From: Tilletiaria anomala UBC 951 | Taxonomy: Eukaryota > Basidiomycota > Exobasidiomycetes > Georgefischeriales > Tilletiariaceae | Assembly: GCF_000711695.1 (NCBI RefSeq) | Contig: NW_013546948.1 | Span: 29,056-93,055, forward strand | Length of the DNA stretch: 64,000 bases | Direction: 5' to 3' | In this document: piece after piece, positions 11,550 through 24,526 of the stretch | How the letters are laid out: each line of letters opens with the position of its first letter | Position numbering within the stretch: position 1 is the first letter of the stretch | Notes under the pieces: generated by a model | Seen by the model: only the letters and a program-made list of their open reading frames with translations | The model's database searches: none | What the model was told of the DNA's origin: nothing | Program-made: the position numbers and the translations under genes

Positions 11550-12841
11550 ACCGAAGGTCGACCTTGAAGCACCAAGGCCTTGAACGTCGAAGTGAACGGC
11601 TGGACGAGTTACGTCACATTTGACGTTTGGGCAAGCTCTTTATTAAGCCTGGGGTATTGGCTGGCCTCTGTGATGGTGATGGGATATCGGCGGTCGAAAC
11701 TAGAGGAAGTTCGGTTGAACTGCTTGCTGTATATGAGATAGGTTTTATCTGGCGGGTTTCCGTCGCGTTTCTGTTGAATAGATGAGCTTACTGTTTGACA
11801 CAAAGGATCCTGTTGGGTTTCTCATGGATATCATTCCACCATCAGGGTCGTTTCCCACGCAGTAAATGTTGAGGCGCTGATGAGAAAGGAGACAAATTGC
11901 AAGCAATCAAGCATACACTCGATCAAGGACATGAGCTCTGGCTGGACTTAGATCAATTGACGAGGAATCTCTGTTTGATAGGCCCCAATGTTTCCTCGTT
12001 GACGGGTGATTCCAAGCAAGAGAAGACTTGGCCCGTAGTACTCCCGAACTACTTTGGTTGGACAGTGCTCTCTTTGCCTTCTGTCTCCTCCGACTTCCCT
12101 CGCTCCCTATGCAACATAGTTATGATGCTCAACCGTCTTTCATACCTCTTGACTCTCGGGTTAATGCCAAATGAAAGCCATTTCTTTGAGCGTCCATTGC
12201 TGTCGCCCTACCCACCTTTATCCACTAGCCACGCATGCATGATGCATGCATATGTATGTACACACCCTCCGTATGATCGAGATTCGATGGGCATTGAGTG
12301 CACGACTTAGTGGATGGGGAAGCGTTGCAGGCCTGCAGGTGAGCCATGATCGAAGAGAAATTGTGCCGAGACTCAAGGGAGCCCCGCAAATCAAGAGAAA
12401 CTCACTAGAGAAAGGCTCCTGCGTAATCAAATCATCATATTTCAGGGCATTCGGCACGTCAGCGCGAACGTCATCATCACCCGATATAGTATCATCTTGT
12501 CACAGAGTCGCGAGAGATACAGAACACCCGACTCTGGAAACAAAGCACATCAGTGATCAAAGCATGAAGCGAAGCGATGGACAGTATTACACAGAATGCA
12601 GACAGTAGAGCATCTCTACTGGCGTCAGTCGTGACGCTGAACCGTATCACGTACATGGAAGAATCGCATAAAGTACTGGCTGGCTTGGTCTGTCAATTAT
12701 ACCTTGGCTTCCCGATCCTGCTGTTGGCTGTACGCCGTAGGTTCGAGCAGCGCTTTTGCCGTCTAGATCGAAAGGAAGATCGCCAAGCGGCCTGCGCAGA
12801 GGCAGAGCTGTTGCGCTCATCGTCTTTGCGCTTTCTATCTG
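11550..12841. other. Intergenic region, no gene seen
   Basis: This separates the RAD52 3' end from the start of the NADH dehydrogenase gene. A stop-free frame at 11897-12310 plus has no ATG at its start and no recognisable features. Confidence 0.55.
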
Positions 12842-15663
12842 CTATCTGGTACCAAGGCTACCGAGGCGTTCGCGCGTGGCGCTACGGGAATCGTTGCTGG
12901 CACTACTACTACTTCCATAAGGAGCGAAGCGCAGACCGAAAGCATGGGCCTGAGCAGGTGAACGCTTCTGCTGCCGTTGATAGTGCTGCTGATGCTGGGG
13001 AAGTGCACTGGTCTGGCTGAACATCTGACTCTGCGCTTGGGCCAAGCGCGGCGCAACGTGTACTCCTCTTTGCAAGGGGCGTCCCGTGCTGCTGCCCGCG
13101 GATGCGCGCTCCTGCGCTCTGACTGCATGAGCAACGCCTTCGACGCCTTCATCGCTCGCAAAGCCTCTTCCATATTTCATGGGTTTGTCGCCCTGAACGA
13201 CACCCGATCGAGTGCTTGCAATATCTTTCTCCGCATCCCTCGCATCCATCGAAGTCAAATTGCGATCTATCCACTGCTCTTGCAGGTGTTTGCGCTGCGG
13301 CGTTAAGGCTGCAACAGCACTCTCAGATTCAGAAGAGCTGAATTGCAACGAGCGATGAGCATCTTCCGGTCCCGTCTGTGATGATGCCTGGCGAAAAGTG
13401 AAGCAACGCTCACGTCTCCTAGTTAGCCAGCTACTTCATCTGCAGATACTTCTGATCTGACTCTCGAGCGGAGACGGTACCTACGCCACCACGTGCGAGA
13501 GACTTGAAGCGTCCGCTTTCCCTCCTCAGCGCCGGGGCGATTTCAGCGGGGCTTCTGGGCTCGGCGATTTTGCCATGAGTAGAAGACATTGGCATGCGAG
13601 AATCCATGGCATCTGTGGTCACTCGTGCATCATGGGATGGTGACTGCTTCGGCTGCTGCTCTTGTTGTTGGTGTTGTGGTTGTTGCCGCATATTCGTGCT
13701 GTCGGACGATTTGGCACCGGATGAGCTCTGTTTGTGCCCATTAATTAGAGGTATCATGGTTGTGCCGGAGGGCGACTTGGCCTGTTGATCTGGGGCTCCT
13801 TCGAATGATGCTTCATTCTCGATTGCTGTCAAGGCATCTAGCTCGTCATCATTGAGCTCGTCAAGGAACTCGCCTCCGCCCATCTGGCTGAATACCATTT
13901 CGACGTCGATATGCTCATCCTCAAAGTCGACATCGGAGAATCCGCTTGGCTGCTGCGTGTGCCATTCTTGAGCGGCATCATTTGATTTGTGCTGAGCTTG
14001 TGGCACCTTTTGCTGATGTCGCTGATTCTGGGCAGTCGGTGTGACATCTATACGAGGCTTCTTGGGAGCTTCTGTGAGCGCTCTTTTGACAGGCGGTTGC
14101 ATTGAATTCAGCGACGTCTCCGCCAGAAGACGCTTTGGGGCTCCGTGACAATTCTGTGTTCTGGTTTCGGCGCCGTTGCTGACTGCACCATTGCCACCAC
14201 TGCCTCCGTTCCCGACTTTAGACGGACGCACTTCAAAGCTCTTGTCAGCCTAAGAAGCAGTAAGGGTCAGTAAACAGTTCAAGAAGTCATCGCTCTCGGA
14301 GAGATCGGTGCTCACATTGCTCTTCTCAGCAGGCACTGCTTCATCTTGAAGATTTTGATGGGACAGCACAGACGTCGTCGCTCGTTGAAGTGGCCGTTTG
14401 ATAGATTCAAACTTGGTCGCACCGTCGGCGGCCTCAGCTTGCTTGCGAAGCTCCATCTCCAGCTCCTCTCCGCGGTATAGATCTGCTGGGTCAAAACGCT
14501 GGCATCCAAAAGTGTGTTAACATCCAGGCGATCAAATGGAATGTTGCAACCCCTCACAGGCTTGCACTTTTTGAGTTTCCTGACTTCAGCGAGAAAGCCC
14601 TGGTCGTATAGACACAGGCTGGGGAGGAAATTTGTCACCTCAGCGACGCTTGAAACCCGCATATAGCCCTCAAAGCTCACCCAAGTCGCTCGCCAAGCTG
14701 CCTGAGAGCCCTTTTGAGGCTGTCGGATGCAGCTGTCTTGTCAGCCTGTCAGGGGGACGGTTAGGGCTGCAGCATATATGCGCGGTAGTAGACTGTGTTG
14801 CTCACGATTTCGAGTGCAGTCGCCAGATCGCTTTGATTCTTTGAGCAGCCGTGGCCGACGTCCTATCCCACATGAATCATCATGCGTCAGACTAGACCAT
14901 TGGGCATCTGGAATGGAAAAACGAAATAATCACCTCGTGCGAGACGCCGCTGCGATGCGTGACCCTGGTGATACAGGTTGTGAGGACAGTGTATCGTGTT
15001 CCGTTTCTAGTCTCATCGGGCTTTATGCAAAGGGTATTAGGGTGAACAACTGGGCTTCGCAGATAGCCGGCGTCGGCCAGCAACTTACAATGATGCGCGG
15101 CACCAAGCTGATGATGAAAGAGCTCCAGTTCTCCCAGCCGAAAGTTGAGTTGGCAATACTGATAGCAGCATGCGTTGAGAGGTAAGAAAGCGTCATTCCA
15201 CCTTAATTCGAGATCAGAGAAGAGTGAGATTCAGCGATCGCAGACTGTTGCATATTCTTCACCCCTCACCAGGCCCTTTCCTAGTTGCTATGAGCTCAGG
15301 CCCGAGACTCTGCTTGAGTTTCTTTCCCTCTTCTTCTCTTTGCTCTCTTTCCTTTTGGCGGAGAGAATTCAAGTGTGATTGTTGAATCTCGATTATAGCT
15401 GCGAGGCTACTTCCTTGATCTAATATAGTGTTCTGACCGCCTGCTATACCTGTATTCGCTCCTTGCCATCCCGGATATGCAACGATTGGGCCAGCACCCA
15501 TGACTTGAGATGCGGGGACGAACGCACTGGAAGCCTGCTTCGAGCATCCCGCAGCGGAGAAGCCATGACCGTTGCAAAAGGGACCTCCGCTTGCTGTGCT
15601 CATGTAAGGGCCTGTGGCGCCCAGGAAAGAGTGTTCGCTCCCGTCACCCACAAAGGTGTCCAT
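12842..15663 (-). CDS. RAD52: RAD52 homologous recombination protein
   Basis: Rad52 anneals single strands and loads Rad51 on RPA-coated DNA in the nucleus. Nine exons join in phase: 15663-15270, 15201-15089, 15020-14934, 14862-14806, 14745-14681, 14618-14558, 14498-14316, 14249-13435 and 13337-12842, giving 756 residues. The conserved annealing domain starts with LGPELIATRKGPGG and runs through ISIANSTFGWENWSS, RVTHRSGVSHEDVGHG, SDSLKRALRQLGERLG, CLYDQGFL and RFDPADLYRGEE. The first 110 residues and the C-terminal half are low-complexity and Gln/Ser-rich, with an acidic VDFEDEHIDVEMVF segment that could bind RPA or Rad51. The last exon is uncertain: without the final splice the frame stops at 13431. 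The N-terminal domain is split by five introns of 59 to 71 nt. Confidence 0.9.
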
Positions 15664-16161
15664 GAGAGAAGTCTGTATGTGCCCTTTCCTGCGATCGGGT
15701 GCGCGCAGCTTTCGCGGGTCAGTTTCTCGCGGTTTCAGCCGAGCTAGAATGCAGCATCAGGCCATCGGGTGCCGAAAAAAGAACATGTTGTGCTTAATGG
15801 AGCAAAGCGCAGGAGAGTGTCTATACGTGTCGAGTGTCCAGGTTGTACTTCGTGTGACGTGTGTTGCATTAGGATTGTTGCACATACGCATATGGATATC
15901 ACCACGCGTCGCGACTGGCACTTCGCACGCCCTTTCACTCTCGAGAAAGAATACAAACACATTAACCACGTGACGATGAGAGAAAGAATCGAACTCAGAT
16001 TCCTCCAGCGTGATGCATATCAGCATGTCCCTCCTCGCTGACTTGAAGGTCTTCGCCAAAGATCCTGCACACCGTACATAGCCTTTCTGCAACGTTTGCA
16101 CACTGTTCCCTTGTTCCGAGGAGGGAAATGCTGAAGAAACTCGTTCGTTTCGCTCCTGCAG
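15664..16161. promoter_or_regulatory. Divergent RAD52 / MTQ2 upstream region
   Basis: The 498-base region lies between two start codons that face away from each other. It has one ACGCGT (MluI cell-cycle box type) at 15904-15909, about 240 bases before the RAD52 start. A single 6-mer is weak evidence. Confidence 0.4.
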
Positions 16162-17160
16162 ATGATTCCAACGCCAGATCTCGCTCACATTTCACGATCT
16201 ACCTACGAGCACGTGTATGAACCAGCAGAGGACACGTTCATCCTCCTCGACGCTCTGGAAGCCGATGCGTCAATCCTGCGTGATGGTGTCGCTGCGGGAC
16301 GATGCAAGCGGCCTCGCCTTTGCGTCGAGATAGGGTGAGCCTCAGGCCTGAAGCCTCGAAACTTGATCAGTTCTTGCCATCTGAATCAGTCGTGCTCAGA
16401 CCAGGCAGCGGTTGTGTTTCTGCTTTCCTTGCGAAGATCGTAGGAGAGACTGAAGCTGGTGAGATGTTCCGGGATTCAATCTCTGGAGTAGTATCTCATG
16501 CCAGAAAGAAATTTTGGGCAGCATACATTTGCTTAGATATCAATGCGCAGGCGGCCGAAATCACTCGACAGACCGGCTCCGCAAACGGAGTGCCTCTCTC
16601 CCCGATCATCTCTAACCTCCTTTCCAACGTAGAAGCAAGGGTACACGGCAAGGTGGATGTGCTCGTCTTCAACCCACCATACGTCCCAACGTCTGCAGAA
16701 GAAGAAGCGCAAGCACAATGTTCTTACACCGGGGAGAACGGGAGTGAAAGCAAGATTGAAGCAGCATGGGCTGGGGGAAGCATGGGCACCCGGCTGCTTG
16801 AGATGCTCATCGAAGGTTCGGGCTCCGTGCGCTGGCCCCTCGAGGTGAGTGACTACCTGAAAGAGAGGATGAGGTAGCTCAAGTCCAGCCCAATTGACAC
16901 CCGACCCACGACAGGAAATGCTGGCGCCGGGCGGCTCATTCTACTTCGTCGCAATCAAACAAAATGCGCCGGAAAAGCTTGTCGAGCGATTGCGAGCTCG
17001 CGGACTGACGTCTGATGTGAGTTGCCAGGACCCATGCAACTTTCCCACCGTCTTTGCTGAAAGCCAGTCGTTACGTCTGCAGATCGTACTCTCTCGCCGC
17101 GCAGGAGGCGAACACCTCTTTATCATCCGAGCAGTCCGACATATCGATACTGTAGAATAA
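16162..17160 (+). CDS. MTQ2: eRF1 glutamine methyltransferase catalytic subunit (HemK2/N6AMT1 type)
   Basis: With its partner Trm112 this enzyme methylates the GGQ glutamine of release factor eRF1, using S-adenosylmethionine. Exons 16162-16334, 16400-16844, 16915-17016 and 17083-17160 give 265 residues. The start has YEHVYEPAEDTFILLDAL, standard for the family. The SAM-binding motif EIGPGSGCVS crosses intron 1. The catalytic NPPYVP motif is at residues 149-154. Later segments are GGSMGTRLLE, the LAPGG turn and IVLSRRAGGEHLFI. The last intron (17017-17082) is 66 nt with no in-frame stop, so retention would only add 22 residues. It is head-to-head with RAD52. Confidence 0.93.
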
Positions 17161-17271
17161 TATTGCAGCAACAACGAGGAGTACAATTTAGGAACCGTGG
17201 GAAAGGTAGCAAATGCACAGAGAATTAGAAGGCTACTTGTACAGAAATTGAAGAAAGCGATTCGCTATTGC

Positions 17272-19785
17272 TCAGAATGTAAAACTTTCGGAGATCACAG
17301 TCTGTTCTTCAGTTGTGTGCGCCTGTGCCGCAACGAGCTTAAGCGCCTTTCGGCACTCTTTATCGAAGGCAGGCGTTCCGCAGATGTATGCCCTGTATTT
17401 GGCGATGTCCTCGAAGGCAAGGCCCAAGCGATGCTCATCTTGCAAGAAGAAGTGCTTGTTGATGCGGCCTCCAGGGATATTGCGACTCTCGAATGTAATG
17501 TTAACGCTTTCCGACCCTGGAGCCGGTAAGGCGCTCAGCATCTCAGGAGTGACAGACGAGAACACCTGATCTTCGTCCGGCGCTGGCCTCTCGATGTACA
17601 GCACTCGGACCTTAAATTGAGCCGGATTGTCATTCCCCAAGCCGGGGCGATTGCCAGCTTGAGCCGTAAGAGCACGTCGTAGCAAGCCGTCGAAGATTGG
17701 CATCTCATCGGCGCGGAAGGCGAGGATCAGCAGGGAATCTACTGGTTGCTGTGCACCCTCAGCCTGACTCTGGCTTTGACGTGCTGCGAGCTGTTCGAGG
17801 TGAGCCAGAAGCGGCGTGATCCCGATGCCATGCGCCATGTAGAGCAACTTCAACGGATCGGTACTACTTGTTGGTTTAGGAACGGTAAAGACACCGTCGA
17901 AGCCAAGCATCGGGACCGTGATGTTCAAATTAGACGATCCTTTCTTGTGCTCCTGTTTCCATCTCCAGCCCTGGTGGAACAGGCCAGGCGTGACGGCTCC
18001 GCGTTGCTTGCGTCGCACGGTCATGCTAAAGTGGAGCAGCGTATTTCCATCGCTTCCTGTAGTGAAAGAGGGACGCGAGCTGACCGTCCAGGAACGCACA
18101 CCATCGTCATTCACTTCCCTCTCTCCACCGGGAAAGTGGGCCATGTGCTTGTACAGCTTTACCCGTGTGTCGAGAATACCTGTGCAGTCCATGATCACGT
18201 ACTGCCCAGCTTCGTAGGCTTCGCATCCAGCGTGGTGCAATGTGTCGGAGCCAGACGCCTGAACGGAGGAGACTGGACATGACCAATGGAAAGTAGCCAG
18301 TGTTGGAGTCCAGAAACTCATGCCTGTAAGCGTGGCAAGCTTGACTTGATCTCCTGAGGCGAGATTCGCTAGAGAGGGATTGACATGCTCGCTGTTTAGC
18401 AAGCGTAGGGGAGGATTATAAGGACTCCAATCGATGCAGTCGTCCTCCGTCAATCCTTCTGCTTCTTCATCGGCCTCATTACCATGTACTCTCGAAAGAG
18501 CGCCAGTACCCATCGACCACGCACCATCTACCGCGAGCGGAAGAGCGCCCTCGAGCACCGTGTATGCCTCTACGTAAATTTTGATGCAAGCTTGAACGCC
18601 GCGCATGAACTTCTTCGCTTCCGCGCCGACAAGCACCTGCGTCTTGCCCGTAACATGCAAAACGCGGGCAGGCCGAACAAAAACTCCGTCAGAAGAGCGG
18701 AAGCCGAAATGTGGGATGGCTAATCCGGCGACAGGATCATGCACCAGGTTTCCAATCGACTGCATGAAGCTGATGGGTCATAAAATCCGGATCAGCCTCG
18801 AGAAGGGCACACGGTCCAAAACCGGACCCACCGATTTCCTGAAAAGTCTGGCAGGACGAGGCAGCTCTTGCCTTGTTCGTGATCAAAGTAATGCCTCAAG
18901 AATCCCTTGCGACCCCCTCGATGGTTCATACCAAGTCTGCTCTCGTCCTGTGGATATACTGAGGGGTTGCCTGTGTGTCTTGTAGCAAGGTAGACGTGAT
19001 CGGCAGATGCAACAATGTCGAGCGCCACATCGGGGAGTGGCGTGCCTGTCGGTGCGGAGGGGTAGGCGGACGCCAGCACCTTGGGATTAAGCTGCGTTGA
19101 TGTGAGGATGCGCCTGTTGATATCTATGGGGGAATGCATTATCAACCTTGGGGCCTAAGTAGCGGCTGAGTATTCCTCAAACCCTCACATTTGGGGCAAT
19201 TTCCCATGATGTTGTTGACGCCGAGTTCAAGGTCTAAATTGCCTGCATGCTCGTCCAGCTTCCAATCTTTGACAACACCCTCCAGCTTATTCCTACGCCG
19301 GTTGTGAAGCATAACACCAACGCTAGCCGCAAGAATTTTGCCCTTTTGTATGCCCATGCTCCCGTGTTCCTGTAAGCAGAACCGCAGCGGAAGGCCCTCA
19401 GGGGCCGGAACCTTCATGCGCAGTGTGCGGTCTTCATCACTGCGAGAACCGGGCGGAGTGTATGGCTGAATGAAGCCAGCCTCGCCATCCTGACCCGAGA
19501 TGAGCGAAGCCCATGGTCGACCGCTGCCGTCGAGCGTTGCCAGCGGGATGAAAGGCAGCTGCGCAAAGAAAAGCGCGTAGAACGGCGGAAGGCCGTCTTC
19601 GAAAGGTGGATCGGTGCCCCATAGCTCGTCCGCAAAACCCCTGGCAAGAGCGGTGGTATATAATTGCAGCAATGTTAGCAGCCAGCTTCTGCGATGATTG
19701 CTTGGGCTCAACGGAGACGACACATGAATTACCGTGCTTCCTGGGCTTCCACCTCGCCAGGGTGCCAGCCTCTAGGGACGGGCAT
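17272..19785 (-). CDS. FMN-binding split-barrel / ferredoxin-reductase fusion oxidoreductase
   Basis: Exons 19785-19733, 19640-19189, 19123-18832 and 18769-17272 give 764 residues. The N-terminal part (about 1-290) resembles the pyridoxamine-phosphate-oxidase-like FMN split barrel of fungal and bacterial proteins: MPVPRGWHPGE start, PFIPLATLDGSGRPWASLISG, GNCPKYINRR, MNHRGGRKGF and LVLPDFSGNRFMQSIGNL. The C-terminal part is a ferredoxin-NADP reductase-type module: RSWTVSSRP (flavin binding), then HGIGITPLLAHLE (NAD(P) binding) and YICGTPAF. There is no 2Fe-2S ferredoxin domain at the end. It likely passes electrons from NAD(P)H through a flavin to a small substrate; the substrate is unknown. 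The large last exon has no introns. Confidence 0.85.
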
Positions 19786-20368
19786 TTCGCTCGCGGTATG
19801 AAACTGAAGAGAAGGCTGGCTAAACAAGAATGTACCGCGTGAGCGACAATCCTTTCAAAATGTTTGCGTTGTTTGGTATGTGCTACTTGACACATATGTG
19901 AAAGCACCGTCTAACAGCGCGTAAAACAGTAGCGCAACAAGCAGCCCTGCTGAAGTCGTTGCTGGGCGCTTTGCAAGGTGTCGGTCGTGCGTTGAGAAAG
20001 ACCGAAGGGATAAGTTACCCCATGCTTGCCCCTCCATTAACCAGGGCCATCGGCCGGTCTCACGGACTCCACATGCATATGTGCCTTTAGGGTTATGTAA
20101 CGCCGGGAGGCGATTCGAGAGGAGCCCACGTACACCTGATGCCTCTGCGGGGTAAAAGCTGCCCTGTTGCGCGCTCCCTTGCCTCGCCACCTTGAACTCC
20201 CTTGAGTTCCTCTCAACCAGCCACCACGGCGAGGCCCGATTCAGCGGTCAGGGTTCGACTTCAATACCCCGCGGACATTACAAAGTCACTCTCCCAAGCA
20301 ATTTCTTATTTTCGCCGCCTCGCATAACCTCGTCTGTCCTACGCAGGTCCACCCTCACTGTCGTAGTC
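19786..20368. promoter_or_regulatory. Divergent region between the oxidoreductase and isochorismatase genes
   Basis: The 583 bases separate two divergent start codons. The frame of the isochorismatase gene is open upstream to 20192, but the first ATG that fits the family N-terminus is at 20369. Confidence 0.4.
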
Positions 20369-20941
20369 ATGCCTCATCGCCTCTATCTGTTCGTCGATAT
20401 CCAACACTGTTTCTTCGAGTGGCCAGATCCAGCCAACCTTCTTCCGTCACCTGAGGTCTATCTTCCTCGCTGGGAAAAACTGCTGGACTCTGCGCGCGCT
20501 TATGCGGCCACGTCAAGGCAAGCACAAGGTGCAGCCGAATCCGACCACCTCCTCATCGCCCATGTGCAGCACGAGGAGGAGGGAGACTACGGGTTCAAGC
20601 GTGATACCCCAGGCTGGGAGCTGCAGTTCCCACCCCTGCCTGGAGAGATGCGGCTGCACAAGGAGCACCCATCTGTATTCGATTCGAATCCATCGCTCGC
20701 CTCGTCGCTGCGTGAAAAAGGTATTACGCAGCTCATCATCGCTGGCGCCCAGAGCGAGAATTGCGTGCAGGCCGCCGTGCACAGTGCGCTGAAGGAAGGC
20801 TTCCAGGTTCTAGTGCTCAGCGGTGCGCATCACACTTTGGGAGAGACGCTGGAGGAGGCCAACCGAATTTCACAGCAGATCGAGGACGAGCTGAGGAAGG
20901 AAGGCGCAGACATCGTGCAATGGGATCAGTACAAGTGGTAA
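20369..20941 (+). CDS. Isochorismatase-family cysteine hydrolase
   Basis: A 190-residue single-exon protein of the isochorismatase/nicotinamidase superfamily. The catalytic triad is visible: Asp10 in LFVDIQ, Lys98 in HKEHPSVF and Cys132 in GAQSENCVQAA. The cis-peptide region before the cysteine is normal. The short length and the SENCV signature fit the small amide-hydrolase branch rather than a siderophore isochorismatase. The substrate cannot be read from sequence. There is no targeting signal, so it is likely cytosolic. The start at 20369 gives the standard family N-terminus (MPHRLYLFVDIQ). Confidence 0.88.
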   Translation: MPHRLYLFVDIQHCFFEWPDPANLLPSPEVYLPRWEKLLDSARAYAATSRQAQGAAESDHLLIAHVQHEEEGDYGFKRDTPGWELQFPPLPGEMRLHKEHPSVFDSNPSLASSLREKGITQLIIAGAQSENCVQAAVHSALKEGFQVLVLSGAHHTLGETLEEANRISQQIEDELRKEGADIVQWDQYKW

Positions 20942-21080
20942 CTAGGATGGTACTGTCAAGGGAGACGCAGTTTCTTGTTGCTCGAGGTGGTTTCCGGGTC
21001 ACATTTGGGAAGGGGAAAAAGATTGTGTGGGACACACTGGAACGAATGCTCAAGGCCGTACAATACAAATGGTAATGCTA

Positions 21081-22207
<1,127 letters not shown>

Positions 22208-22760
22208 GCTGTCACAAATGCAATCGCGGCTCGCGCGGCAGACAGGCGATATAGAGAGAATCAGGGAAGGCACCTCTGCGTCTACTTCACGCGGCAATAT
22301 TTGCAGCCGCTGCTGGATTTACTGTGCACCGAGTGGACTGTTTGCGGTGATCAGCAGAGCCAGTCAGATACGAAATGAATGTTGTGAACGATGAAGGAGA
22401 GATGGACGCAGACGCAATGGAGAATGAAGATAGCCTTCTTTCAATGCTTCTAGAGAACGATGCTGGTGATCGTGTGGCGGCGCTCCACCGCCGAAAACAG
22501 ATGCCAACGAAAAGGTGCTGAGACCCCACGAAGATGTCAAAAGACACCCAGCGCTCCAATCTCGGCTCTCCATGTATCTCTCGTCAGATTTCTCAGTGTT
22601 ATCTTTTCGGCAACAAACACCGATGCGACCAGCTCTGGGTGCAAGTGATGGATTGACGCCTTTAAAGCCTTCCCGTTCAATGATTCACATACTGGCCTCC
22701 AACTGAACCACCCGACCCCCTAAGTGCTGACACTCAGCATCCTACGTTTCACCGTTCAAG
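22208..22760. promoter_or_regulatory. Divergent UPRT / NOSIP upstream region
   Basis: 553 bases between two divergent start codons. Two short minus-strand frames (22287-22573) have no recognisable features. Confidence 0.4.
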
Positions 22761-24035
22761 ATGCCTCGCCACTCCAAAAACAGCACTGCCAGCGGGCAGT
22801 TCACGTACCACGAGCGGCAACAAGCAGCAAAAATCTGGGGCTCATCCACCGCGAGGCTGTCAGCATTTTCACAACGAGCATTTGATGCTTGCACCTTATG
22901 CCTGTCGACAGCACGCGATGCGGTATGTTGCTCTCAAGGGCATTTGTTCTGCAAGGAGTGCGCCTACGCAGATTTGCTCGCACAGAAGGAAGAGATCGAA
23001 CGGCAAAGACAAGCAATTGCTTTGCTGGCGAGGCAAGAGGAGGCGGAGAGAGCGCGTGCGAGACAGGAAGCTAGGGATAGGGTCATCAGAGACTTTGAAC
23101 GATCGTCCATTGGACTGGGTACCAACAGTGAAACATCAAATCGAACAGAGGGCTCGACAGGTATGTTACAACAGGTTGCCGCTTCAGAGTCCCGGAGACT
23201 GTCGCGATACTTATCTGTCTTCTGCTGCTGAATATCAGGTACATCAAAGCGGAAAGCGTCTGACACATCGCCTTCACACGGCGGAGATTTGTCTGGTATT
23301 GCGGCGCGTGCAGAGATAGCAGCGAAAGAAGCAGAGGAGCGAGCACTCGAAAAGCTATTAGACGAGCAAGCAGCCGCTCGCAAGCACAGAAAGCTGCCTA
23401 GCTTTTGGCTCCCCGAGCTCACGCCGAGCGAGCGACAAGACGCTTTTGCATTAGGAATCTATGGGAAAGGATGGGCAGCGACCAAAGGTGGAAGCGCACC
23501 GCTGGATATGAAACCGGTGTGCAAGGCTGCTGGCGAGAGAGGGCATACGCTGACGATGAAGCAGTTGGTCCCGGTACACTTTCAGCGTCCTTCATCCGAT
23601 ATACCATCGGCAGGAGGCGCAGCAGCGGATAGCGAGGCTTCTTCAATAACGAGCACGGCAGCATCGGCTACTTCAGCAGGTGCCCTCGGTGGAGGCGCCA
23701 TTTGCCCAACATGCAAGGCATGCTTTACCCAAGCCACAACGATCTATATTCTTAGACGGTGCGGCCACGCGCTATGCCAAGCGTGCATCGATACTCTCGT
23801 TCTGGCGCCGCTAAAGCTCAACACAGCATCGCTATCCGTTTCCAACCCCGTTGTTGGAGGGAAACCGAGCGCGAAAGAGAAAGACGAAAATGCCGGCCGG
23901 AAGGGCCAGTGCGCTGAATGTGATACGAAGGTCAATGTGCCCAAGGACATCGTCAAATTGCAAACAGAGGGCACTGGTTTTGCAGCGGGCGGGAATGTGC
24001 TGATTAGCAAGAAAGGTATTGCTTTCCAGGGGTAG
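22761..24035 (+). CDS. NOSIP-like RING/U-box ubiquitin ligase
   Basis: NOSIP proteins are nuclear E3 ligases, also found in spliceosomes. Exons 22761-23160 and 23239-24035 give 398 residues. The N-terminus MPRHSKNSTASGQFTYHERQ is the family signature. The split U-box follows: ACTLCLSTARDAVCCSQGHLFCKEC, then a charged helix rich in Glu, Arg and Gln (about 75-115) and SFWLPELTP. The second half carries CPTCKACF, RRCGHALCQACI and CAECDTKV, matching the C-terminal RING-like module. The ends agree with known family length. It probably acts in the nucleus. Confidence 0.9.
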
Positions 24036-24526
24036 TATCGAGATTTGTGCATTTGATGTATTCGCACCTAAGCTACATGTCATCTTTGTCTACCCTCGTG
24101 ATGACTGGGAGAACCAGATGATACTTGACTGGAGCGGTGTAGTGAAGCAAGGGGACCCGCAGTCCAGTGGCATTTTAATGTAGCGGCACTTTGCGGTGTT
24201 TATATCGTCGATTCTTTCGTACCCATTGCCATCTCCAACTGCCGTTTCCAAACACTGTTCTCAGCTGAAGGTGATCTGAGCTGCATGCAACTCGAGCTCC
24301 AACCCTACTTTGCTGCATTCCCCACTCTGCTCACAACATCTCGGCCGGAAAACAAAAATTTGGTCGTGCCGGACTCTATTTTCTGTCGAGATGACGATCT
24401 TCGCACCTGGAGAAATGCGATCACGGCCTTCCTGTACGTGGTCATTCGCCAGGCTGCAACAGGCTGGGGTTTATTTCCTGTGCTCACCCGTGTAGACATC
24501 AGTCTAGGTGCTCAGGTGTAGCAATC
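24036..24526. other. Intergenic region upstream of NOC4
   Basis: No feature is seen. The NOC4 frame is open upstream only for a short distance, and the ATG at 24527 is the best start. Confidence 0.5.

Noticed and set aside
11897-12310. 137-residue plus-strand frame
   Set aside because: No ATG at its start, no conserved features, and ends in low-complexity sequence.
15986-15994. GTTCGATTC (minus strand), like the B box of a tRNA gene
   Set aside because: No A box at the right distance and the T-stem does not pair.
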